This document shows, piece by piece, positions 26,688 through 34,283 of a stretch of 64,000 nt of DNA (within the stretch, counting starts at the first letter, position 1; each line of letters begins with the position of its first letter). Where the stretch lies: positions 225,741-289,740 of the forward strand of contig PDLQ01000002.1 of assembly GCA_002591745.1 (NCBI GenBank), in the 5' to 3' direction. The stretch comes from Lewinellaceae bacterium SD302 (lineage in GTDB: Bacteria > Bacteroidota > Bacteroidia > Chitinophagales > Saprospiraceae). The notes under the pieces are model-generated. The model was not told where the DNA came from, made no database searches, and was given only the letters and a program-made list of their open reading frames with translations. The position numbers and the translations under genes are program-made.

Positions 26688-27077
26688 TCACCCTTCGACA
26701 AAACCCTCCAGCCACAGCTTCTGGGCCCGGCGCTCTCCACTAAAATAGACCTTCACGTACTTACGGAAGTAGCCGTCGTTTCTGGCGTCATAGGTTATGG
26801 TCAGCGTGCCGGTACTGTCGGGTTCCACCGGTGTTTCGGCCCAGTCGCCGCTCGTACAACCGCAGCCCATCCGCACGTTGTCGATCACTAACGGCCGATC
26901 GGTATCGTTGCGAAATTTGAACTCGTAAACCACGTCCACATCCTGGGGGATGTCACCGAAATCATGTTCCGTTGGCACCAGCCAGGTTACGGGCGATTCG
27001 GATGGGTAAGCAGCTGCGGTCAGAAAGAAAAAAGCCAGCAGTAGCGTAATTGTTGTCGCAATTGATCTCGTAGTCAT
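26688..27077 (-). CDS. DUF1573-domain exported protein
   Basis: From the ATG at 27077 the protein is 129 residues with a signal peptide (MTTRSIATTITLLLAFFFLT). Five further upstream residues to 27092 are possible. The mature part has the DUF1573 pattern: EHDFGDIPQDVDVVYEFKFR, then NVRMGCGCTSGDWAETPVEP, with the CGCT motif typical of this family. DUF1573 domains are immunoglobulin-like and probably periplasmic or surface located; the function is unknown. A composite repeat with the dispersed word lies 90 bases upstream. Confidence 0.85.
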   Translation of the reverse strand: MTTRSIATTITLLLAFFFLTAAAYPSESPVTWLVPTEHDFGDIPQDVDVVYEFKFRNDTDRPLVIDNVRMGCGCTSGDWAETPVEPDSTGTLTITYDARNDGYFRKYVKVYFSGERRAQKLWLEGFVEG

Positions 27078-27092
27078 GGTCTTATAACGCAT

Positions 27093-27127
27093 TTTGAGGT
27101 AATGCTATTTTTTGACTAGTAACTTTG
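27093..27127 (+). promoter_or_regulatory. Plus-strand promoter candidate with no gene after it
   Basis: TTTG (27093-27096) and TAACTTTG (27120-27127) match the Bacteroidota -33 and -7 elements, with 23 bases between them, slightly long. It points into the 250-base intergenic region that carries nested inverted repeats, not into a coding gene. Confidence 0.4.
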
Positions 27128-27130
27128 CGG

Positions 27131-27325
27131 AAGGAGGACGGTCAGCGAGCTTTTATTGCTTGGGCTAACAAAGTAGCAAGGTTTTTTGCGAGCTAAAGTA
27201 GCTGAGTAGGTAAAAAAGCTCGCCCGCCGAAACGTGGCATTAAGAGTTTATCCGGCCTGATTATTAAGCGGGCGAGCCCTCAATCAACATTGCTACTTTG
27301 AAGTCAGAATAAAAATCCAGCTCGA
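27131..27325. repeat. Composite inverted repeat with two CAAAGTAGCA words
   Basis: The outer arms are CAAAGTAGCAA (27169-27179) and its exact inverse TTGCTACTTTG (27290-27300). Inside them lie GCTCGCCCGC (27218-27227) and its exact inverse GCGGGCGAGC (27268-27277). GAGCTAAAGTAGC is at 27190-27202. No coding frame is seen. The left portion (27131-27202) resembles 52583-52681, including shared GGAGGA, TCAGCGA and TTTTAT words. Confidence 0.8.
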
Positions 27326-27382
27326 CGGATAAATCTGGCCAGAGCTAATTCGATCGACGATTCTGAATAGGACTTTTGATCT

Positions 27383-28570
27383 TTACTCTACCCGCAATAC
27401 CAAGCCTTTCAAATAGCCGCCCTCCGGATGAAACAAATTGACCGGATGATCACCGCCCTGGCTCAGGGTGTGTACGATGCTACACTGGCGGCCACTTTCC
27501 AGCCCGGCAGCCACAATGGTGTTGTTAAACAGTTCGCGGTCTACTACCTGGCTACAACTGAAGGTGAAAAGTAAGCCACCCGGCTTAAGGTTTCTGATGG
27601 CCCTGGCATTGAGGCGCTTGTAGGCTTGTACGGCCTTGTGGCGGCGGTTGCGGTTCTTGGCGTAAGCCGGCGGGTCAACCACGACAATATCGTATTGGTC
27701 GCCATGTTCTTTGAGGAACTCCAATACATCTCCCGTAACGGCTTCGTGGCGACCACTGGCTGATTCACCGAGCAGGGCTACGTTACGCTCCGTCATTTCC
27801 ATTGCCGTAGCCGAAAGGTCGACGCTGGTTACCCTGGTTGCGCCGGCCGCCAGCGCGTATACACTGAAGCCGCCGGTGTAGCAAAAGGTATTCAATACGC
27901 TCTTACCCTTGGCGTACTGGCCTACCAAGGCACGATTATCCCGCTGGTCCAGGAAGAAACCGGTTTTTTGGCCGTCGGCTACATCAATCAGGAATGCATT
28001 ATCATTCTCTTGTATCCTTACTTCCGGAGTAGCTTCTCCATAAAGAGTTTCTTCCAGCGCTTCGTCGGTAGCAAAAGTCTTGGATAATGAACTACGACTC
28101 TTGTTATAGACCGCCTTTAGTTTGCCCCCAAAGACTCCAACCAAAGCTGCGGCAATGTCCTTTCTTTCCCGGAACATGCCGATACTGTGGCACTGAATAA
28201 CGGCGGTATCATTGTATACGTCAATGATCAGACCCGGCAAACGGTCGCCGGCTCCGTGAATCAGGCGGTAGGCAGTATTGTCCGTTCGGATGAGGCCCAG
28301 GGTTTCTCGCAGGTCACGGGCTTTTTGGAGCCGATCCCGCCAAAAGTCATCTGCCAACTCTTCTACCCCTAACTCCAGAATGCGTACCCGGATACTGCCA
28401 TTTTGAAAATGGCCAATGCCCAGCGCCTCCTCTTTGGCGTTGCGAATCAGGACGCGGTCACCTTCTTTGATGCCGGCTTCTTCTTTGGCTACGCCACCGG
28501 AAAAAATCCAGGGGTGTTTACGGAAAACGGATTTAGCTCGGCCGGGGGCCAGGGTAATGGACTTCAACAT
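27383..28570 (-). CDS. rlmI: Class I rRNA methyltransferase, RlmI-like (PUA + SAM domain)
   Basis: The 395-residue protein has an N-terminal PUA domain (LAPGRAKSVFRKHPWIFSGG), a central linking domain and a Rossmann methyltransferase: VLNTFCYTGGFSVYALAAGA, VTSVDLSATAMEMTERNV, and the catalytic-type VVVDPPAYAKNRNRRHKA. A cysteine in FTFSCSQVVDRELF follows. RlmI makes 5-methylcytosine in 23S rRNA, and this order of domains matches it. The gene lies 14 bases after the XRE-S24 gene but has its own promoter candidate overlapping the end of that gene. The symbol is by family; the modified base is inferred. Confidence 0.88.
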   Translation of the reverse strand: MLKSITLAPGRAKSVFRKHPWIFSGGVAKEEAGIKEGDRVLIRNAKEEALGIGHFQNGSIRVRILELGVEELADDFWRDRLQKARDLRETLGLIRTDNTAYRLIHGAGDRLPGLIIDVYNDTAVIQCHSIGMFRERKDIAAALVGVFGGKLKAVYNKSRSSLSKTFATDEALEETLYGEATPEVRIQENDNAFLIDVADGQKTGFFLDQRDNRALVGQYAKGKSVLNTFCYTGGFSVYALAAGATRVTSVDLSATAMEMTERNVALLGESASGRHEAVTGDVLEFLKEHGDQYDIVVVDPPAYAKNRNRRHKAVQAYKRLNARAIRNLKPGGLLFTFSCSQVVDRELFNNTIVAAGLESGRQCSIVHTLSQGGDHPVNLFHPEGGYLKGLVLRVE

Positions 28571-28574
28571 GTGG

Positions 28575-28606
28575 CGAAGGTACTCTAATCCCGCTGCCGG
28601 GGCAAA
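28575..28606 (-). promoter_or_regulatory. Promoter of the RlmI-like gene, probably leaderless
   Basis: On the minus strand, TTTG (28603-28606), 20 bases, then TACCTTCG (28575-28582) and 4 bases later the ATG at 28570. One base differs from TAnnTTTG. The -33 element lies inside the 3' end of the upstream gene. The spacing predicts transcription starting at the start codon. Confidence 0.55.
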
Positions 28607-29424
28607 ATCCGCTCCACGGTCTGGCTCAACTGGGTCAGCATTCGGCTCTGCTGGTTGATGGTAGCCTTCAGGTCAGCTACTTCGTCGTGAATGTAGCGCT
28701 GAATATTCTTCGGTGAAGGCAGGAAGGGCGTGATCCGCGCCCGTACGTACCAGATTTCCCTTAAATCACTGAGTGGTACCCGGTAAGGCTCGTAGAAATT
28801 ATTGTCGGAATTCAGTTCGATTTCCTTGCTTTCCTTGAGGTGGTTGACAACGCGTTTGACTACCACGTCGCTGCGCGTAACGACTACGTAGGCAAAATTA
28901 TCCTTCAGGCCGCTTTCCCAAAGGGTGGGTTCCAGGAAACTGCAAACAACTTTATCACCTTCGAAGAGAGTCGGCTCCATACTATCTCCGGGAACGTCGA
29001 AACTGCGGTGGGTGCCTACGTGGTACTTATAATCGGGGAGGCTGTAAGTCGGCAAGTCCTGAACGAAACTCGGGTCCCCAAGTTCTGCGGCATAAACGGC
29101 CTGGGCCGGCAGCGGAACGTGGACGATCAATTCCTCCTCCTCCGGATTGGTAATGGTGGTGAGCACCCGTAGGTTCTGGTGATCCTCCTCGGTCATGAAC
29201 ATCGGGCCGTTGCCGGTCATAATGTAGACGGGGTTGATCTTATATACCTCAACACTTTTGCGTAGCAGTTCGATGGTTACGTCTCGCCGGCCTTTCAATA
29301 TTTCGGAAAGGCTCTGAGGCAGATAATCCAGGCTGAGGGCAAATTGCCGGCTGGACCGCACACGCTTTTCTTCCCGCAACTTATTGTGGCACTTGATGAA
29401 TCGTTGGGAGACGACGTTGTTCAT
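28585..29424 (-). CDS. XRE-type regulator with S24 (LexA/CI-like) peptidase domain
   Basis: The 279-residue protein has an N-terminal helix-turn-helix (SRQFALSLDYLPQSLSEILK) and a C-terminal S24 fold: nucleophile Ser148 in VPGDSMEPTLFEGDKVVCSF and general-base Lys190 in SDVVVKRVVNH. A C-terminal helical tail (about 45 residues) follows. This is the architecture of CI/LexA-like repressors that can self-cleave, but many chromosomal members in Bacteroidota act as stable regulators. No phage genes are nearby. A near-perfect promoter lies upstream. Its own targets are unknown. Confidence 0.88.
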   Translation of the reverse strand: MNNVVSQRFIKCHNKLREEKRVRSSRQFALSLDYLPQSLSEILKGRRDVTIELLRKSVEVYKINPVYIMTGNGPMFMTEEDHQNLRVLTTITNPEEEELIVHVPLPAQAVYAAELGDPSFVQDLPTYSLPDYKYHVGTHRSFDVPGDSMEPTLFEGDKVVCSFLEPTLWESGLKDNFAYVVVTRSDVVVKRVVNHLKESKEIELNSDNNFYEPYRVPLSDLREIWYVRARITPFLPSPKNIQRYIHDEVADLKATINQQSRMLTQLSQTVERILPRQRD

Positions 29425-29459
29425 GCGGGTTCGAACTCTAGGGTTTGACGTGAATCGCT

Positions 29460-29490
29460 CAAATATAGTCGTCTTTTTGAAAGCGACAAA
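29460..29490 (-). promoter_or_regulatory. Promoter of the XRE-S24 gene
   Basis: On the minus strand TTTG (29487-29490), 19 bases, then TATATTTG (29460-29467), both exact matches to the Bacteroidota -33 and -7 elements at the preferred spacing, 35 bases before the start codon. Between the two boxes GTCG and CGAC form a short inverted word that could be an operator. Confidence 0.75.
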
Positions 29491-29557
29491 TTGATGTAGG
29501 CGAAATCAGTAACTTTTTTGCGAATATCTGCGAATTCACGTAAAATAGCTGACCGGA

Positions 29558-30739
29558 CTAGAAATCGGTAATTTCTTCGCTGATCTCCGGCTGGCGATAA
29601 CTGACTTTGATCTGGTAATCATTACCAATCATCTGGGCAACGGGAGTGAACATCGTGTTCATCAGGTCATTAGCCTGCCCTTTGGCCCGACTCATGATAT
29701 TAGATTCCAGGGCCTCAGCCCGAAAGGTTTCCCGTAAACTGTTGATGCCTTCGTTGATGCTCTTATTCTCCAGTTCCCTCAACCAACCAATGTCCAGCTT
29801 CTCTATCTTAGGCAGCACTTCGTGACTAAGAATCACCGGTTCGGGCAGGGTGATGTTGATGAGCTTATTCCGACTGTCCAGCGCAATGTCGAAGTAATCG
29901 GTTAATCGAAAGCCTACCTTTAAGATGGAAATAGCCGTGATCTCTACATCGGTATTTGAGACGTTGATGCCCCAGATGGTGGTCTGCATCTTCTTGTTGA
30001 TGCCCTTTTTATCCCTCACTTCCATGGTAGCCAGTTCGCCGATCACCCTTTCCACCTTTTCCTGGAAAATGCCCTTACTGCGGCTGAAATCATCAATAGC
30101 TGCCCTTTCCTGCATCCTGGCGATTAGCGGGTCCAAGGCTTCGCCCATCGCAATGCCGCAAGGGGTCGTTACGTCGTTGCCCTTAGCCAGGATGTTACCA
30201 TCCCGTGTACGGATCACGGCCGCCAGTATCTTATTGACCATAAAGCAGGTGTACTTGGCAGCCACCTCCTCGAATATTTCCGTCACTTTACGACCGCCTT
30301 CTTCGTACCAGGTCTCGTAAACGGAAGCAGAGGTGTCGCGCATCCGAATAAAATCCCTGAAATAAAGATCGGTAAAAACGTCGTGCTCCCCGTCGTATTC
30401 CTGGATGATGGCCCGGCGGAGACTATCGTTCAATCCCAAACGGTTGGAGACGTGGTTCAGAATGTCGGTGTTGATGTCATAAACCATTTCATCGAATTCC
30501 CGGCGGTAGCGCTTAGGGTTCTGGAGCACGGCCAGGGCCATTTCGGGGTCCAGGTCGAGCTTGAAATCGGCGGGCATGTACTGAAGCTGATATTCAGCCG
30601 GGGCTGCCAGGAAACTTCCCGGTTTAGCGGCAAAGTAGCGGTAGGCCAGAACGCCACCGATGGCTAAAATCAGAATTACGATCACCAGGTTGCCCAGCGG
30701 CATCGCTTTTTTATTGGGAGGGGGAGCGTATTCGGCCAT
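29558..30739 (-). CDS. DUF4230-family membrane-anchored protein
   Basis: The 393-residue protein has one transmembrane helix near residues 15-34 (MPLGNLVIVILILAIGGVLA) and a soluble remainder. The DUF4230 signature is the C-terminal block ILKVGFRLTDYFDIALDSRN, followed by KLINITLPEPVILSHEVLPK and EGINSLRETFRAEAL. DUF4230 proteins are common in Bacteroidota and elsewhere, always membrane anchored, with no known function. The gene stands alone between a 54-base gap and the S41 gene. Confidence 0.85.
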   Translation of the reverse strand: MAEYAPPPNKKAMPLGNLVIVILILAIGGVLAYRYFAAKPGSFLAAPAEYQLQYMPADFKLDLDPEMALAVLQNPKRYRREFDEMVYDINTDILNHVSNRLGLNDSLRRAIIQEYDGEHDVFTDLYFRDFIRMRDTSASVYETWYEEGGRKVTEIFEEVAAKYTCFMVNKILAAVIRTRDGNILAKGNDVTTPCGIAMGEALDPLIARMQERAAIDDFSRSKGIFQEKVERVIGELATMEVRDKKGINKKMQTTIWGINVSNTDVEITAISILKVGFRLTDYFDIALDSRNKLINITLPEPVILSHEVLPKIEKLDIGWLRELENKSINEGINSLRETFRAEALESNIMSRAKGQANDLMNTMFTPVAQMIGNDYQIKVSYRQPEISEEITDF

Positions 30740-30793
30740 GGTATTTGAATTTTCCTAATTTAAGGTTTTAAGGTAACCTTTAGTTCGGAAAAG

Positions 30794-33097
30794 TTACTCC
30801 CTGCACAGGTCTACGGGCAACATTATCTTGTTCAATTCTGCCCAGGCTTTAGTTCCGTAGCCTCGTTTTGAAAACCGGAACAGGATTATCGAGCGACCAA
30901 TGTCCTGGCATTGTAGGAGTTCCGCTGTCATCTTAAACGTAAGCGGCTTCTTTTGAAAGAAATTATCAAAGGTTACCACGCTACCTTCGTAAAACTGTTT
31001 TCCCCCACTACTTTTAGTTTTCTCGAGCACTACCGAGGTCAAAGGCACACCATGTACTTCTGAATTTCGGTCCATACGCATCAGGCCGTCAAAATATTTT
31101 TGCAGGTTAACTACCAAATCTGCAGTAGTCACTGCTTCCTTTTGAATAAGGTTCCAGGCAAAAGCATATGACCAGAAATATTCGCTGTCAGTGTCATTCC
31201 AGCCAGTCAGAAATCTTGCATCTTCCAAGCCCCGGAGGCTCATGTCGGGTGCAAAAGAGAGCGGAATCTGAAACAGTTCTTTAGACAATTGATTATCAGC
31301 TTGCAAAAAGTAGCTAGCATGATAAGGAGAAGCCGGACGCCATTCCGTTTGCTCACGGATCAGGTCTATCGCATAGTCTTTCACCACATCTTTGCCCTCC
31401 AAGTAAGCATCGACTGATTGAGTTACCTGATGGTCCGGCAAAATTCCCACCTCATCTGGTAAAGTAGTTGCCGTCGAAACGTGGGTGTTGTTTGCTACGT
31501 GAAACTCGATCTTTGTGTTCTTCAAGCGCAAGTTGGTCATCCCGGCGTTGCAAAATTGATTAGACCCGAGTTCCTCTCCGATGATAGTACCCAATTGATT
31601 TGTTTTAACCAGTGACATAAAGTGACCCGTAGTAGAGTTTCCCTGACCGTCTATCAAAAAATAGAGCTTTCCTTCAAAAGACTCAGCGTGGAGTTGCTGC
31701 AATTTCTCCGATTCGGATGCTTCCGTCTTACCGGGGAAGTCTGCCTTCGAAGAATACACGAATGGTTTTCGCATCAGATATCGTAATAAATAAATGCTTG
31801 ACTCGGGGGAGCCTCCACCATTGCCCCTCACATCAATTATCAGATGCTGTGTACCGTGCTGCAACATCTCATTCATATTGACATCTATAAACTTGACGAA
31901 TTCATCGTAATTCCCGGATTCGTAATAGTTAAAGGACTGAATTGTCAGAAGAGCTATTTTCTTTTCCGTGTCGAGATAGCTGAGGCAGAGATCACCACCA
32001 CAATCGGCTCTGTTGGGGTCTCTGGCAGGGTCAGGGTTTACTGAAGAAGGATTAAGAGGAATGGGCCGTTTACTGCCCCTTATCGTTACTTCATAATCCA
32101 CGGGAAACCCGAGGCTGTTAGCGATCATGCTGGTAGAGAACATATTGAACTTATGGCGCTTTGATGTCTCGATATGGCCCTGGGATACGATGTGACTAGA
32201 GATGTCTTCCAAGATTTCTGTTACGGCTTTTCCGTTGATCGCAACGATTCGATCCTTCACCTTGACTTGATCGGCGTTATCAAGTGGGTCAATTACGTAT
32301 AGCCCATCGTCGATCCACCTTGTTTGCAGGGGGAACCTGAGCGTTTGTGGCAACATCCTGTTTTCATTCCAAAAGCCGGACATCCCGGAATGAGAGCAAT
32401 TCATCAAGGCTACGATCTCGTTACAGTGCCAAGAAAATTCCGCAAAGGTGGTTTTATCCGTAATGATCGCTTTTTTAGCCGCCAATACGTTAGCCCACTC
32501 TTCTTTAGTCGTAAATTTGAATGGGTTGGGGTGGTTCTCAAGGATGTCATCGACCAGTTGGTCCAGGTCGCTTTCGTATTGCTCCGCTTGATAAGTTAAA
32601 TCAAATTTTTGCTCTATCGATAGCCGCTTTTTATTCGGAAACCTGATCTCTTCCAGTTTATCCTCGGCGTTGTAATTAGCTGGATTTAGCTCCAGTGATC
32701 TTTCGTAGTTGGCAATGGCTTCTTCGTTCCTTCCGAGATTCATCAGTGCTTCGGCGTAACTATCGTAGGCGTTGAAAGAATCAGGGTAGTCTTTTACCAC
32801 GAGTTCGAAGAAAACAAGTGCTTCTTCCGTGTTTCCGCTCCACATTTGGTTATAGCCGTATAGATTTATTTCTTCTTCGAGGTTAACCCCAGGATGAGCT
32901 AATTTATAGGATTGATAAAGTGCTACGCGCTCATTCAGCGGGGCGTTTTTGATCCGGTTTAGTTGGGTGGTGAGCGATCGCTCGATTGATGAGGGGCTTA
33001 CTATTTCACTGGTGCTGTTCTCTTGCGCAAGACAAGTTGAAAAAGTGAATAGCAATAACACGATCGTAAGTAAAGAAGCAAACTGTTTGGCTTTCAT
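30794..33097 (-). CDS. Exported TPR protein with S41 (C-terminal-processing-type) peptidase domain
   Basis: From the ATG at 33097 the protein is 767 residues. The longer frame adds 86 residues of intergenic repeat DNA and is rejected, because a signal peptide (MKAKQFASLLTIVLLLFTFS) begins here. Two or three TPR units (residues 75-140, for example SFNAYDSYAEALMNLGRNEE) precede a PDZ-like part (VKDRIVAINGKAVTEILEDI) and an S41 domain with HLIIDVRGNGGGSPESSIYL and the candidate nucleophile Ser488 in DGQGNSTTGHFMSLVK. It is probably periplasmic or surface exposed. The base composition is a little more AT-rich than around it. Confidence 0.85.
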   Translation of the reverse strand: MKAKQFASLLTIVLLLFTFSTCLAQENSTSEIVSPSSIERSLTTQLNRIKNAPLNERVALYQSYKLAHPGVNLEEEINLYGYNQMWSGNTEEALVFFELVVKDYPDSFNAYDSYAEALMNLGRNEEAIANYERSLELNPANYNAEDKLEEIRFPNKKRLSIEQKFDLTYQAEQYESDLDQLVDDILENHPNPFKFTTKEEWANVLAAKKAIITDKTTFAEFSWHCNEIVALMNCSHSGMSGFWNENRMLPQTLRFPLQTRWIDDGLYVIDPLDNADQVKVKDRIVAINGKAVTEILEDISSHIVSQGHIETSKRHKFNMFSTSMIANSLGFPVDYEVTIRGSKRPIPLNPSSVNPDPARDPNRADCGGDLCLSYLDTEKKIALLTIQSFNYYESGNYDEFVKFIDVNMNEMLQHGTQHLIIDVRGNGGGSPESSIYLLRYLMRKPFVYSSKADFPGKTEASESEKLQQLHAESFEGKLYFLIDGQGNSTTGHFMSLVKTNQLGTIIGEELGSNQFCNAGMTNLRLKNTKIEFHVANNTHVSTATTLPDEVGILPDHQVTQSVDAYLEGKDVVKDYAIDLIREQTEWRPASPYHASYFLQADNQLSKELFQIPLSFAPDMSLRGLEDARFLTGWNDTDSEYFWSYAFAWNLIQKEAVTTADLVVNLQKYFDGLMRMDRNSEVHGVPLTSVVLEKTKSSGGKQFYEGSVVTFDNFFQKKPLTFKMTAELLQCQDIGRSIILFRFSKRGYGTKAWAELNKIMLPVDLCRE

Positions 33098-33189
33098 AGC
33101 TGGGGTTTTGGTGCAAGCTATAGCTAAGTAAACCGAAAGGGCATTACACGATGTAAAAGCATGTAAATGAGCTGCAAATGTTTCAGATC

Positions 33190-33268
33190 CCAGGGTCGAG
33201 TATCTCCGATCCGAGTGTTGGTTTGGCCACTTTAACGAGTACCTCGGACCGGAGGTCCTCGACCCTGG
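33190..33268. repeat. 26-bp imperfect inverted repeat between folP and the S41 gene
   Basis: The arm beginning CCAGGGTCGAG (33190-33215) is matched in reverse by the arm ending CTCGACCCTGG (33243-33268), with 4 mismatches in 26 and a 27-base loop. It lies downstream of folP and upstream of the S41 gene. There is no poly-T tail. A variant of the dispersed word, TTGCTACCTTGTTAGC, is 85 bases away at 33354-33369. Confidence 0.85.
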
Positions 33269-33379
33269 AAAACCGTAAGCTTTTCGCTCTGTACCGGAAA
33301 TTACGATTGCCTGGAGTTGACGAAGGGCAATTGTGATCTCCGAGTCTTTAGGCATTGCTACCTTGTTAGCTAAAATAAT

Positions 33380-34228
33380 TTAACTTCTATTTTCCTCTAA
33401 TAAGCTGTGTAACCGTACCACCTGCCGCGCTTCCTTAACATCGTGTGCCCGCAAAATAGCGGCTCCTTCCTGCAAAGCTTTCAGATGCAAAACGGAAGTG
33501 CCATTCAAAGCCCACGCCGGGTCGGTTCCCAGCGCTCTCCAGATCATCGATTTACGGCTAATCCCACAGAGTACCGGCCGGTTAAAAGCACGAAAAACAC
33601 CGAGATTGGCCAGTAAGCGATAATTGTCCTCCAGACTTTTGCCGAAGCCAAAACCGGGGTCGATGATCACGTCATTTACTCCGCTCGTGGTGAGCTGGGC
33701 GTGGCGCTCGGCCAGAAAATCGTAAACGTCGGTGAGCAGGTTGTCGTAGCGCACGTCTTTTTGCATGTCTTTTGGTCGGCCACGCATGTGCATGAGTACG
33801 TAGGGGAGGCCCAGCTCCGCCAGGGCGGGAAAGAGTTCGGGGTCCATTGAGCCGGCGCTGACGTCGTTGATCATGCCGGCCCCGGCGGCGGCGGCCTTGC
33901 GGGCGGTGTCTGCGTAGACCGTATCTACACTGATAATAGCCTCGGGATACGTGTTTTTCAGGGCTTTCAGCACGGGGAGCAGACGTTGCTGCTCGCTGGC
34001 CGCGGAGATAGTCTCCGCTCCCGGACGGGTTGACATGGCTCCCAGGTCCAGGATGTCGGCACCGGCGTCCAGCATTTCTTGAGCAGTCTTCAGGACTGCA
34101 TCTACCGAATCGTAACGACTGCCGGCGTAGAAGCTGTTGTCGTTGATATTGATGATGCCCATAATCCGTGGCCGGTCAAGGCTAAGGAGACGTCCATTGC
34201 AGTTGAGGGTAAGTTGTGGGTCTAACAT
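33380..34228 (-). CDS. folP: Dihydropteroate synthase
   Basis: The 282-residue protein has MGIININDNSFYAGSRYDSV, the DHPS pterin-binding start, then ADILDLGAMSTRPGAETISA (signature loop), SVDTVYADTARKAAAAGAGM with INDVSAG, and VIIDPGFGFGKSLEDNYRLL. It condenses 4-aminobenzoate with the dihydropterin pyrophosphate, a step in folate synthesis, and is the target of sulfonamides. It lies divergent from the plus-strand membrane-protein gene, whose promoter overlaps its start codon region. No other folate genes are adjacent. Confidence 0.95.
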   Translation of the reverse strand: MLDPQLTLNCNGRLLSLDRPRIMGIININDNSFYAGSRYDSVDAVLKTAQEMLDAGADILDLGAMSTRPGAETISAASEQQRLLPVLKALKNTYPEAIISVDTVYADTARKAAAAGAGMINDVSAGSMDPELFPALAELGLPYVLMHMRGRPKDMQKDVRYDNLLTDVYDFLAERHAQLTTSGVNDVIIDPGFGFGKSLEDNYRLLANLGVFRAFNRPVLCGISRKSMIWRALGTDPAWALNGTSVLHLKALQEGAAILRAHDVKEARQVVRLHSLLEENRS

Positions 34229-34243
34229 GGTGGCGTATATTTG
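34214..34243 (+). promoter_or_regulatory. Promoter of the divergent membrane-protein gene
   Basis: TTG (34214-34216), 19 bases, TATATTTG (34236-34243): an exact Bacteroidota promoter, 40 bases before the start at 34284. The -33 element lies within the first codons of folP. The -7 box is part of a 12-bp palindrome ATTTGCGCAAAT (34239-34250), which reads the same way for folP and may host a regulator. Confidence 0.65.
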
Positions 34244-34283
34244 CGCAAATTAGTTCAGAAAATCCTAACAAGCTCTTATTGCT

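Noticed and set aside
28585..29424. XRE-S24 protein as a prophage repressor
   Set aside because: No integrase, attachment site or phage structural gene nearby.
30794..33355. Longest start of the S41 peptidase at 33355
   Set aside because: The extra 86 residues are encoded by an intergenic inverted repeat, and a clear signal peptide starts at 33097.
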